Of a stretch of 64,000 nucleotides of DNA, positions 22,801 through 33,000 are shown piece after piece (the first letter of the stretch is position 1; each line of letters begins with the position of its first letter). A model generated the notes under the pieces. That model was not told the DNA's origin. It was given only the letters and a program-made list of their open reading frames with translations, and ran no database searches. This stretch comes from Sphaerulina vaccinii (lineage: Eukaryota; Ascomycota; Dothideomycetes; Mycosphaerellales; Mycosphaerellaceae): assembly GCA_022570795.1 (NCBI GenBank), contig JAKUDP010000001.1, forward strand, positions 2,108,001 through 2,172,000, given 5' to 3'. The position numbers and the translations under genes are program-made.

Positions 22801-24735
22801 GGCCATGCGGCTCCTTGGCCTGTGAAGGCGAAAGCTGCGCGAGATGTTGTGGCGTCGGAGGATCGAATGGGTGCTGATATGCTCCCGAGAGTATCGGCCA
22901 GCTGTTCCAGACCACCAGCTATAGCGAAGGACTTCCAAGGCTGGACAGTACGCTTTGATGATAGCGTGTATGCAAGCTCCGCTGGTCTATAGTCGTCCTT
23001 GGGAACTGTGCTGACATACTCTTGCAGGATCTCGGCGACTCTCTTGACGCCCTCTTGGTCGTATGAAGACACGGCAAAGATGCGTTTGCGAGTGACATCC
23101 TGAGCATTGGCGACGCCATTGGTATGGCCTTTATTATTTGCCACAGTTCTGTGATAACCTGTGAGACCATTCCGTGCTAGATAGGACGCCGCATCTTCCA
23201 ATATTACATGAGCATTGGCGCCACCGAAGCCGAATGAGTTGATGGAAGCCCTTCTCGGTCCATCATGTGGCCATTGTGTTGTTATTTGCGGGATCTTCAC
23301 GTGTTGGGGCAGCTCAATCGCAGGATTGAGCTTCTCGAACCAAAGATTTTGTGGTATCTGGCCTCTTTCCACAATCAAGGCAGCTTTAATTACGCCTGCA
23401 ACACCGGCAGCGCCTTCGAGATGGCCAATGTTAGTCTTGACACTCCCTACATAGAGATCCGTGGTTCTGTCTTTCCCAATGGTCTCTGTGATGGCTCTTG
23501 CTTCGAGCGGATCTCCAGCTTGAGTGCCGGTACCATGAGCCTCTACATAGCCTGTAGATCTCGGATCAATACCAGCTTGTGCGTAGGCTTTCCGGATTAG
23601 ATCCTGTTGCGCCTCGCTGTTCGGCAGCGAGATGCCCGGGGTTCTGCCGTCTTCGTTTGCAGCTGATGCCAGTACTACAGCACGAATTGTATCGCCATCT
23701 CTCAGTGCAGCGTCCAGAGGCTTGAGTATGGTGACACCGAAACCCTCACCTCGGGAGAAGCCATTGGCTTTGTGGTCCCACATTTGTGACTTGCCATCGG
23801 GTGATAGAATCTTTGCTGCACCTAGCAAAATTGACATATCAGGACCGAACATTAGGTTAGCTCCGGCGACCACGGACATCTCAGCTTCGCCTGTTCTGAT
23901 GCTCTGACAAGCTAAATGAAATGCAGTCAAGCTCGAAGAGCAGGCTGTATCGACAGTCATCTGTCAACAGATCAGTAATTGCAGAGACACCACTTTCGAT
24001 TCTTTACATACGCTAGGTCCACGTAGATTGTAGAACCAGGATAGTCGATTCGACGCTAGTGAGGACGACAACCCCGTGGCGTGATATATAGATGGTCCCT
24101 CGTTATCGCGGGCTTGCAGATTAGGAAAGTCTCCCGTGAATGTACCGATGTACACAGAAGTGGTTGTGCCTGAAACGTCCTGCAGAGTCATACCGGCTAC
24201 CCGGTCGTCAGAGTAGCTCTGCAAACAGTAATTGGTGTACCATACCATTCTCGAAACCTTCGTATGTGGCTTCTAATAGCATTCGGTGAGTTGGATCCAT
24301 CGCTTTGGCCTGTAGATTGATAACTTTAGCGTGTCTACGGAATTCAGTTTCCAAGGATGGGATCTGCTTACCTCCTTAGGCGTGACAGAAAAGAATGGAG
24401 CATCGAACACCTTGACGTCCTGCTTCAGGAAATGTGCGTGCCTGGGATTGTGGTTAGCTGTGGTCTCGATTATCTTGTGCAGCTCGACCTACGTTTGTTG
24501 TATGCTCCCGAGTCTCTCGGGATCTGGGTGGTAGAACCCATCGATATCGTACCGGTCCTTAGGAATAGGCGATCGTGCAGATCGTGCATCAAGCAGCATC
24601 TAAAGCAGATTACGAGGTGTTTCTTCTCGAAGCTTGAACAGTCATGCTCACCTGCCAGAAACGCTCTGGATCTGAGCCATCTCCGGGTGCTCTGAGTGCA
24701 ATGCCAACGATAGCGATAGGTGAAGTCTCTCCCAT
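16864..24735 (-). pseudogene. Highly reducing type I polyketide synthase (KS-AT-DH-MT-ER-KR-ACP), interrupted
   Basis: An iterative PKS of about 2,517 codons in seven exons: 24652-24735, 24493-24599, 24372-24441, 24246-24309, 24012-24196, 19012-23960 and 16864-18959. KS: TVDTACSSS, EAHGTGTQAGDPLEA and NIGHLEGAAG. AT: FTGQGAAWPSMG and GHSSGETAAAYCAG. DH: HQVQGAILYPG and HPATLDSVL. MT: LEIGAGTGGTTGHIL near 20180. ER: HAAAGGVGQAA near 18550. KR: GVGGIGRELG and GQGNYGAGN. ACP: GVDSL near 17015. Three lesions interrupt it: a frame change at 20247-20260 before the MT domain, an in-frame TAG at 18312-18314 inside the ER domain, and a frame change near 17025 just before the phosphopantetheine serine. 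Both long exons are one base short of a multiple of three. As written the protein would stop before the MT domain. Confidence 0.9.
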
Positions 24736-25608
24736 GATCTCTGTGACGCGATTTGAATATGCCGCGATGACGGCAGCCCTATTGAGACTGGTTATCGTAG
24801 CGTATGCGAGTGAGCTGAAGGTATGATTGAGTCTTGTTGTGAGTGTGCACTCCAATGGTGAAAGTAACCGATGGCAGACGATGGCTTTATTGGTAGAATT
24901 GAAGGGCTCTGTTCTTACCACATTCCGCAGTTAGCTTGTCATGTGAAGACAACACAACATCCGACTACATCGCCGCAGCTACTGATCGTGCTTCGTTACT
25001 TACGCAACCAAGACCTGCTCGAGGTGGTAACACGTTTTGTCGTTGACACTTGCCATTTGGTGGAATACAACCTCGCACCTCGTTTACCTAGCAGGCTCGA
25101 GTATAGTCTGGTAATCTGAGACACGTCCGTACACTGTAGCGGTCTGGCTAGGGTAGCCTATGTACAAACATGTCAGTCGCTGTGTCTCGGAACTGCCATG
25201 TGGGGAATGGCAATCGCCTCAGGGTAGCAGCGAGACTTGATGAGACGCTGTGATACCGTTAGCCTAATGCAACTCGAGACCGGAGCATATTCAGTGGACC
25301 AGCACTGTGGCGATCACCTTTCGTTGAGGTCGCCAATAGAGCGATAATGGTGGCACCGGGATTGCGGCGACATGATCCGGCTACAGCACATTGTAGCATT
25401 GTCGAAAAGCTTCCAAGAAATGTGTCTTGTCCGATTTCAGGCGATGCACGTGTATTGTGCCAAAATCTGTGTCGCTATAGCTCATACCTAGAGCCGGATA
25501 CGGTAGCGCGTGTTTGCCGATAATCTTGCGGTAGAAGCACATGCCCAGTCCACCGGCGCGGAGCCCCTGCTTTAGAGGCATTGGTCGTTTTGGAGTGCAG
25601 CATCCTAG
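24736..25608. promoter_or_regulatory. Intergenic between divergent PKS and FAD oxidase
   Basis: About 870 bp separates the two divergent starts and probably holds both promoters. Short ORFs at 24871-25119 and 25381-25644 show no recognisable domain. No clear cluster-regulator palindrome was seen. Confidence 0.4.
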
Positions 25609-27036
25609 ATGACGCCCATGCCTAATCGTCGCGTAGTGTCTCAACTACTGCAGTCGGCCGTACAATGTACTAGTCTCGCTGTCTGGCTGCAGTGTCTATG
25701 GTTCATGTCCAGAAGATACGTTCGCCCACACATCTGCAATTGCCGGACGAAAGCTACTGTGAGAGTGGCCATCGTCGACGAGCTCACTCAGAGGCTCTCA
25801 AGTCAGGCTCGTGTGGCAGCATCGGGGTCGGAAGAATTCGCACACTCAGACCTGCGTTATACACAGTATGGAAGGCCAGTACGTGTATATTGCTGCTCAC
25901 AGTAGAGGCGGATAATGCTGAATGACATCAGACGTATACTGCCACTGCCGTGCCCGCAACTGAGGAGGATGTGGTGGCCATAGTGCGGTTCTGTCGAGCA
26001 AATCGGATTCCATTCGCGGCGGTAGGCGTTTTGCTTGGAGGGCTCGCTGTGCTTGTCCAGTATGTCGGCTGAAGAGATCACAGCGCTCGGGACATCACGC
26101 CGTCACGACATCAATGCGACATCTCCGTGATGGCATCTTGATAGATATGAGGGGATTCTCGAAGTGTGAGTGATGGCCGTGGTGATGTTGTTGTTGTTGA
26201 GCTGACGCGACCTTGGACGCGATGAAGTGGAGATGAATTTGCCAAGAACGGAAGCGACGATCGGTGAGTCCTTGATCAGACCTCACCTCGATTTTCATCA
26301 CAACAACACGTCTTAAGAAATCCTCCGAGGCGGCGGCGTCATCACGAACGACTTTGTACGCTTCCTACAAGATCACCAGCGCGAAGTCACTGTTGGATCT
26401 TGCCCAACTACAGGCGTGATCGGAGTCGCATTTGGAGCTGGACTCGGGAGGTTGCAAGGGAAGTATGGCTACTTGCACGACAATCTGCTGTCATGCCGCC
26501 TGGTGCTGGCCGACGGGTCTATCCTTGATGTGTCTGAACACTCACATAAAGATTTGTTCTGGGCTGTGAGAGGAGCGGGACATAACTTCGGAATATGTCT
26601 GGAGGCAACTTTTCGCGTTTATGAGGAAGCCAACCATGGTCACCATCATTCTTGGGATCTAGAATACCATCTCGACCAGTGCGACGATGTCTTTGCCCTC
26701 ATCAACGATGTCCATGCCGACATGCCTGCAGACCTAGCCATCTTTGTGCTCTGGCGACGAGAAAATCCTACTACCGGACTTAAGAACCTCGTTCTTGTGA
26801 ACCTTGTCTGGTCTGGAGTCGTGAACGAAGCTCGGAAATGGGTAGCGAGATTTGAGGATCTCAAGCCCGCAGTCCACAATGGTCCGTTGACGGCTACTTG
26901 GCACGATCTTCCGTGGGAAATGACATCTTCATTCACCAAGTCCAGTCTTGACTCTCTTGAGATCCTGATATCTGCACGGCTCCATTCGGATCACATACGT
27001 GTTCAGACTTGGCGTGGAAGTCTTGCGAAGCCGTAG
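25609..27036 (+). pseudogene. FAD-linked oxidoreductase (berberine-bridge/6-hydroxynicotine oxidase type), probably C-terminally truncated
   Basis: The gene appears only after splicing five exons: to 25878, 25932-26021, 26084-26165, 26228-26263 and 26330-27036 (introns 53-66 bp, phases consistent, three with gtgagt/gtacgt/gtaggc donors). Blocks are RLSSQARVAASGSEEFAHSD, VPATEEDVVAIVRFC, PFAA joined to RSGHHAVTT, ATIG joined to GGVITNDF, VGSCPTTGVIGVAFGAGLG and LFWAVRGAGHNFGICLEATF. The His and the Cys that bind FAD covalently in this family are both present. The frame ends at 27036, about 100 residues earlier than usual, and the C-terminal BBE motif is not seen; 27190-27240 (RLEQWY) may be a relic. 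The start is uncertain (25609, 25618 or 25707). Confidence 0.65.
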
Positions 27037-27392
27037 TGGTTCCAAAGAGCCATACAAATGGTTAGCTTCCTGACATGGGTCCGCCGGCAGATTCTGAGAC
27101 CGTGCCAGCCCGACGACCAGATCAAGGGGCCCAAGAACCACTCTTGCAGAGCCGAAGGTGTGCCGCTACGGATGCGAAAGTCGTCTACATCTGCAGCTCG
27201 TAGGCTAGAACAGTGGTACAATGTCAAAGGACTGTGAGCGGACGTGTCCCAGAGCTGCGTTCAATTGGCCTAGCAGAAGGTGAAGCAAGAACTCAAGCGG
27301 AAGTTTGCAGGCGAAGGCAAGGAAACTCTTCACGCCGACTTCAGTTCCCCGAGTAAGTGCTCACTTCATCAGCAGTTGCATAGGGACCAGGC
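27037..27392. other. Intergenic, possible decayed FAD-oxidase 3' end
   Basis: This 356-bp stretch sits where the C-terminal domain of the FAD oxidase would be expected, but no frame is open across it. It also serves as the P450 upstream region. Confidence 0.4.
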
Positions 27393-28991
27393 ATGCTTGA
27401 GAACATGATACTCGCTGGCGACAGCGCTCTAGCCATCGTGAAGGCGGTGTGCATAGTCGTAAGTACAACCAGGAACAAGGTCAGATCTGTGAGAAGCTCA
27501 ACCATTGTAGGCCGCATCGCTGCTCGTCGGCCGCGCCCTATACCGATTGTACCTCCACCCACTCGGCCACCATGCTGGCCCAAAATTGTGGGCGATTTCA
27601 CGATTGCCATGGCACATCCATAACATTCGTGGCGACTTAGCTCGATCAATACACGCATTACATGAGCAGTATGGGCCTACTGTCCGCATCGCACCAGATG
27701 AACTCTTATACACCTCTTCACAGGCGTGGAAGAAGGTTTATGGGCAGACGAAACCCGAGTTCCACAAGTGCCTAGACGGTCGCGGCATTGCTCCTGTGAT
27801 CAAACAAGCACATCTGCGTGGAATCATCGCAGCCGATCATGATAAACATCGTCGCCTACGAAGAGCGATTGCACCGGCTTTCTCGGAACGTGCACTGAGT
27901 CAACAAGAAGACTTCCTGCAGAAGCACTGCGGAAACCTCATGCGATGCTTGCGCGAACGATGTGAAGGTGGTGAACTTGACATCGGAAGGTGGTTCTCGC
28001 TTACTACATACGACATCATAACAGAGCTCACCTTCGGTCGCGCAGATGGCTGCCTCGATAATCCGGATGAGCCTTGGCTTACGGTGATGGGTGCAAGAGC
28101 GAAGACAATCCGATGGTTCCAGCTAACAATCTACTACGGCTTGGACGATCTTGTTGCACGTCTCGCGCCGTCCGCCATGACTCGTTCGCGTCAAGAACAT
28201 ATGAAGATGCTTGGGAGCAAGGTTCAACGCCGTCTGAAGGAGAAGGACAACAGTAAAGACTTCATGTCATACATTCTAGACAACAGATCAGAGCCACTTT
28301 CCACAGCTGAGCTAGTGATCATGGCGAGCGCGTTCATCGTTGCTGACTCCGGGACATCAGCACGAGCGCTTTCCGCAACCACATACTTCCTATGCCGGCA
28401 TCCAGACAAGCTGGCTACGGTTGTCAATGAGGTTCGAAGCACCTTCCAGGACGAGAGTCACATCACCATCAAATCCACTGCTACACTTGAGTATCTGGCG
28501 GCTTGCATCAACGAAGCTATGCGTCTTCACCCACCGAACCCATCCACAATACCTCGGTGGGTGCCAGCAGACGGTGAGATGATAGAGGGTGAGTGGGTGC
28601 CTGGAAGTACAGCAGTAGGTGTGCATCAGCTATCGTCAGGATTGGCAGACTGGAACTTCGCAAAAGCGAAGGAGTTCCTTCCCGAGCGCTGGCTCGAGCT
28701 GCCACCAGGATCAGGATTTATGCGAGATGATAAAGCATCGGCGCAACCCTTCTCCTATGGTCCGAGGGGCTGTGTCGGTATCAAGTAAGACTCCCTACAG
28801 GTACAGAGAGTGCGGTACTGACATTGCACAGTCTCGCGAATGCAGAGATGCGCCTGCTCATGGCCCGGCTGCTGTACAGCTTTGATTTAGAGCTTACAGC
28901 TCAGGCTCGAAATTGGACCGCAAGGCAGAAGAGCTACCTGACATGGGAACAGATACCTCTGATGATCAGGCTGAAGGCAAGGACCTCATGA
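27393..28991 (+). CDS. Cytochrome P450 monooxygenase (isotrichodermin-hydroxylase-like)
   Basis: A microsomal P450 of 499 residues in three exons: 27393-27458, 27511-28784 and 28832-28991, introns 52 and 47 bp. Splicing the first exon (MLENMILAGDSALAIVKAV) to the second supplies the membrane helix and the hinge AASLLVGRALYRLYLHPLG, which are not in one continuous frame. Motifs are the I-helix IVADSGTSARALSA (a variant of AGxDT), the K-helix NEAMR, PERW, and the heme loop PFSYGPRGCVGIN completed across the second intron. The body resembles CYP65-type enzymes that hydroxylate secondary metabolites. It appears intact, and lies next to the FAD oxidase and PKS, so tailoring of their product is the likely job. 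Confidence 0.9.
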
Positions 28992-29430
28992 AGCGAAACG
29001 TCACTGTTCCTGTAGCCGTGCCAGCAGTATTCACTGCAGCTCCTTTAGAATTCCGCAACCTCCATCTCGCAGCTACACACACTAGAAACTAGCGGCGTCT
29101 ATAGTGCCTCACTTGAGCTAAGACAAAACAACCTCGCATCCGAACATAAAGCCTGTGATCGTTTCGACAAGGATGAGGACCCTCGTTCACTAGCAGTGTT
29201 CTACCCTGCCGGACCCAGACTCGCGTGATGCAGGGATCTTAGTGGCAACTACAAGACGCTAGGGGATACAGCAGCTCTTACATTGAAGGACCAATGCTAT
29301 GCTTCACTGCCAGCACGCTGGAGTGTACTCGAGAGATCGATACGAACCACCACGATCGCTCTGTTGTGACAGCAAGTCCACACTGCCGGCTTTCTCTGTC
29401 ACGATCCATTTATCGACGATAATCGACAAC
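28992..29430. promoter_or_regulatory. Intergenic between two P450 genes
   Basis: About 440 bp of upstream sequence for the second P450. The frame of the second P450 is open back to 29299, where an alternative start exists, but the membrane helix begins at 29431. Confidence 0.45.
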
Positions 29431-30957
29431 ATGAGATCGATCGTCCTTGCAGCTGCTGCAGTAGTAGTACTCCTACAGGTCATCAACAACATCATCCGGA
29501 GCTTCAGACATTCCTTGAAAGAAAAAGCACTTGGCTGCGAGTCAGTTCCAACAGAGCCAACAAGATGGCCATTCGGTATCGACATGGTCAGAAAGATGAT
29601 GAAAGCCGACAAAGAGCAACGAACTCCTGACTACATCATTGAACGGTTCAACAAGATGGGAAGATATACGTTTCTTGTCAAGATTCTAGGCCAATCAAAC
29701 ATCATCACGGCGGAACCTGACAATATCAAAGCTATTCTCGCTACGCAGTTCAACGACTTCCGTATGGGACGAGTCAGAGAGACCAATTTGAAGCTGGTAC
29801 TGGGCAGGAGCATATTTACTGTGGATGGCAACGCGTGGCATAGCTCAAGAGAGATGGTCAGACCGATCTTCTCTCGAGAGAACGTCTCGGATCTGGCACT
29901 ACTGGAGAGACATCTCAAGACCATGTTCAAATGCATGCCAGTCGGCGACGATGGCTGGACCAAGCCTGTCAGCCTTGCTACACTCTTCCCATGCTTAACG
30001 ATCGACTCCGCAACAGAGCTGTTCTTAGGCAAGAGCACGCATTCGCTAGAAGCACGACTTGAAGGACGTGATGGCGGCAAGGACTTCCACTGGGCATTCG
30101 AACGAGTGCAGCAGATTCTCGGCGTACGCATCCGCCTTCAGAGTCTATACTGGCTATATGGGAACAGAGAGATCAAGGAGATCGTTCAGATCCTCAACGA
30201 CTTCTGCGATAAAGCCATGGCAGAAGCTGATCAAAAGGATCGATCTGGCGACAAGAGTTACTCTTATCTGGATGTGCTTCGCTCCCGAGCAGCTGATCCA
30301 TCCGAAGTACGTGAGCAGGTCCTTGGACTTCTTGCTGCAGGACGTGATGCGACTGCGTCGTTTCTAAGCTGGGTCTTCTACTGCCTTATACGCGACGAGC
30401 GAGTCTTTCGAAAGCTTCGTGGGATTATACTACAGACATTTGGTCCAGATTTCGACGAGGCCAGGTTAACATTCGAAAACCTGAAAGGATGTTCGTACCT
30501 TCAACATGTCATGAACGAAACTCTCAGACTCCATTCCATCGTCCCTTTCAATGGAAGAACTGCAGTTCGGGACACCACGCTACCAACAGGTGGCGGACCA
30601 TCTGGCACATCTCCAATCTTTATCCCCGCTGGTGGCGAAGTACGCTTTAGCACACATGTCCTGCACAGAAGACATGATCTCTGGGGTCCTGATGCCGAAG
30701 AATTCGTGCCTGAAAGGTGGGAGAAGAAGAGACCAGGCTGGAGCTATGCGCCCTTCAATGGCGGACCTAGGATATGCATCGGGCAGCAATTTGCTTTGAC
30801 AGAAGCGGGCCATGTCATTGTGAGGATGCTACAGAAGTTCGACAAGATCGAGGGACTCGATGTTGATCCAACGCGAGACTATCATAATTTCACGCTGGTT
30901 TGTAGTCCCGGGCCGGGACATGAGGGTGTGCTGTGTAGGTTGAGAGCTGCCCATTAG
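29431..30957 (+). CDS. Cytochrome P450 monooxygenase (CYP52/CYP539-like)
   Basis: A single-exon P450 of 508 residues. The N-terminal helix is MRSIVLAAAAVVVLLQVIN. The I-helix reads LLAAGRDATASFLSW, the K-helix NETLRLH, PERW follows, and the heme loop is APFNGGPRICIGQQFALTE with its Cys ligand. The Gly-Arg-Asp-Ala-Thr I-helix and PFNGGPRICIGQQFA heme loop are typical of the CYP52 clan of alkane and fatty-acid omega-hydroxylases, so a hydroxylation of an aliphatic chain is the best guess. It is in a run of same-strand genes starting at the FAD oxidase. No introns, no lesions. Start at 29431 favours a short lumenal N-terminus. Confidence 0.9.
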   Translation: MRSIVLAAAAVVVLLQVINNIIRSFRHSLKEKALGCESVPTEPTRWPFGIDMVRKMMKADKEQRTPDYIIERFNKMGRYTFLVKILGQSNIITAEPDNIKAILATQFNDFRMGRVRETNLKLVLGRSIFTVDGNAWHSSREMVRPIFSRENVSDLALLERHLKTMFKCMPVGDDGWTKPVSLATLFPCLTIDSATELFLGKSTHSLEARLEGRDGGKDFHWAFERVQQILGVRIRLQSLYWLYGNREIKEIVQILNDFCDKAMAEADQKDRSGDKSYSYLDVLRSRAADPSEVREQVLGLLAAGRDATASFLSWVFYCLIRDERVFRKLRGIILQTFGPDFDEARLTFENLKGCSYLQHVMNETLRLHSIVPFNGRTAVRDTTLPTGGGPSGTSPIFIPAGGEVRFSTHVLHRRHDLWGPDAEEFVPERWEKKRPGWSYAPFNGGPRICIGQQFALTEAGHVIVRMLQKFDKIEGLDVDPTRDYHNFTLVCSPGPGHEGVLCRLRAAH

Positions 30958-31358
30958 TGACTATGTAATGATCTAGCCTCTCCGTGATTGATTGACCCCA
31001 GCCAGAAGTGGAGTGAATGCAAGTGTCAACACTTCGCAAGCCTGATAAGCTATTTTCAAGCTCCTCACAAGTGCCACCATGTTGTTTCACTCTCGATGGC
31101 CAATGGATGTGCAATGCTTAACCACGGGCACCATCCCAAGATGTTAGTGTCGGGAGGTCGTGGTCCTTGTGCTGATCCGGAGACGAAGTCCGGCACGAAG
31201 TATCGCCATGCTAGTCGAACTAGTGCGTCGGTTTCGGGTGATTCTGAACAGCCTTGGGACAGCGAACAGGCGGTATACGCTGGAGAGGTAGACCAGAATC
31301 CGATCCTCGAAGCAGATACCACTTTGAAGACACTCCAATCCGGGACAGTCAGCCAAAG
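30958..31358. promoter_or_regulatory. Intergenic before sulfotransferase-like gene
   Basis: This 400-bp stretch has an open plus-strand frame (30988-31473) that overlaps the next gene's first exon in another frame; no domain was recognised. Confidence 0.4.
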
Positions 31359-32386
31359 ATGTCCACAAGATGGATCGACCGAATGCCAGAGGCAACACAA
31401 GAGCCCAAGCAGATGCAAGTGCTATGTTTGGGACTCTCAAGAACAGGAACAATGTGTCTGTCCTCCTCAATAAGCTTCATACTCCACATAGCTGACCAGT
31501 CTGCAGCGATCTGGACAGCTTTGAAGATCCTGGGCTACACTCCTTACCATTTCAAAGAGATAAGCAAGCCCGAGAACATTCGAGACAGGCATCTGTTCTG
31601 TTGGCGAGAAGCCTTCTATGCCAAGTTATATGGTAGTGGACAACCATATAGCAGCAAGGACTTTCAGAAGCTTTTGCGAAGATATGATGTACGTAAGCAA
31701 GCTATCGCGAGCACATCTCTTCGTCGCTGACTTGTAATAGGCCATAAGTGATGCCCCAGCTATGAACTTTTCCGATGAACTTCTAGCAGCATATCCCAAC
31801 GCGAAAGTTATCTTGAGCAAACGAGATCCAGAGAAGTGGCTAGATTCCATATTTGGTTCCTATCATGCTGTTATCGAGTCTCCACTATTTCGAATAGCAG
31901 CAATTCTAGATCCAGTGAGTTCACAGTCCCCTGGTGTGCTGGTTCTCTGGCTAATACCAATGACAGCCATTGGACATCCTCGGCGAACTATTCGAACTCG
32001 TTCTCCGCGACTGGACAGGAGGCGATTGGCGAAGTCGTCAAAAACTTCGCGAGGCTTTTGACCGACATAATGCACATGTCCGAGACATTGTGCCCAAGGA
32101 CAACCTGCTTGAGTGGGAGCCGAGTCATGGCTGGGGGCCTTTGTGCGATTTCTTAGGTAGACCAGTACCAGACGAGCCATTTCCATATACGAACAAGGGT
32201 GATGATGTTGCGAAAGGTCTACTTTTCGCAGCACGCCTGCGAGTCGCGAAGTGGGCGGTTCGAAGAGCATTCTGGCCTGTGACGACCGCGGTGATTGCGG
32301 GAATATCGTTGTTTCTTTGGAGGAATCTACTCGCAGTAAAGCCGGCAATGGAGTGGTTCAGAACGTTTCGAACCAGTAATGTCTGA
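31359..32386 (+). CDS. Sulfotransferase-like P-loop protein (Sulfotransfer_4 family)
   Basis: Four exons (31359-31455, 31507-31688, 31741-31914, 31967-32386) with introns of 51, 52 and 52 bp give 290 residues. The first splice rebuilds the PAPS-type P-loop: LCLGLSRTGTM continues as IWTALKILGYTPYHF. Further blocks are SDELLAAYPNAKVILSKRD with the 3'-phosphate Arg, WLDSIFGSYH and RDWTGGDWR. The C-terminus has a hydrophobic stretch (PVTTAVIAGISLFLW) likely to anchor it in a membrane. The first donor is gtctgt, weaker than usual, but exon phases agree. This family is abundant in fungal metabolite clusters; true sulfotransfer activity is rarely shown, so the chemistry here is unproven. Confidence 0.85.
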
Positions 32387-32418
32387 TGTAGCGATCATGA
32401 AATCTGTGTATCGTCTGG

Positions 32419-32979
32419 CTAGTCCTCCCTCACAGTCAAGAACTGCCGGATTTCAGGGAACACTTCTTCGACCTCTTTCCCAAGACTCCACGCATCCACT
32501 CGTGCAACTGATGCTTTACACCTTGCACTGAGGTCTAACTCGTTTCTCGCCGTCGCTTCTTCGTATGTGCCTTGCCATCTACATATAACACTTCTGCCAG
32601 CAGGTGCAAACCATTGCGCACTGGAATTTCTTGTTCCGAGAAGATATGATCGGAATCGAGGGAAGAGAACGTTATCGAACACGAGAGGGTGAGCAATGAA
32701 CATCTGCTCAGGGATTGGTCTCATCAGTGGGGCTAGTCCGTCATAGATATGTGGGCTAGGAGTCAAGATCCAACGGAAGTACGTCCTAAACACAGCTCGC
32801 GTCAGCGACTCGCTGATAGCCTATTCGAGATGAAGACGATTAGTATCATAGGCTTACCAGTAGTGCCACATGGTACCGTACGTCGTGATAACATCAGCCC
32901 TGGCTCAGGCCTGATGCTGCGCGCTAGGTCCGCTATGGCTTTACCTGAGACCTGGTGCCCTGGCAGAGTTGGCCATATA
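32419..32979 (-). CDS. DUF3425-like protein exons (bZIP-associated C-terminal domain), gene limits uncertain
   Basis: Three minus-strand exons fit together in phase: 32945-32979, 32858-32899 and 32419-32785, with introns of 45 and 72 bp (gtaaag and gtaagc donors). The spliced reading YGTMWHYW, then YFRWILTPSPHIYDGLAP and LMRPIPEQMFIAHPLVFDN and FPRFRSYLL follows the pattern of DUF3425, the domain at the C-terminus of many fungal bZIP regulators. No bZIP region is visible upstream. An acceptor at 32980-32982 could join these exons in phase to the F-box-like gene that follows on the strand, through a 66-bp intron with a weak gttctc donor; that would make one 376-residue protein. Alternatively this is a fragment. 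Confidence 0.4.
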
Positions 32980-33000
32980 CTGAAATATAGCCGGATTGGG

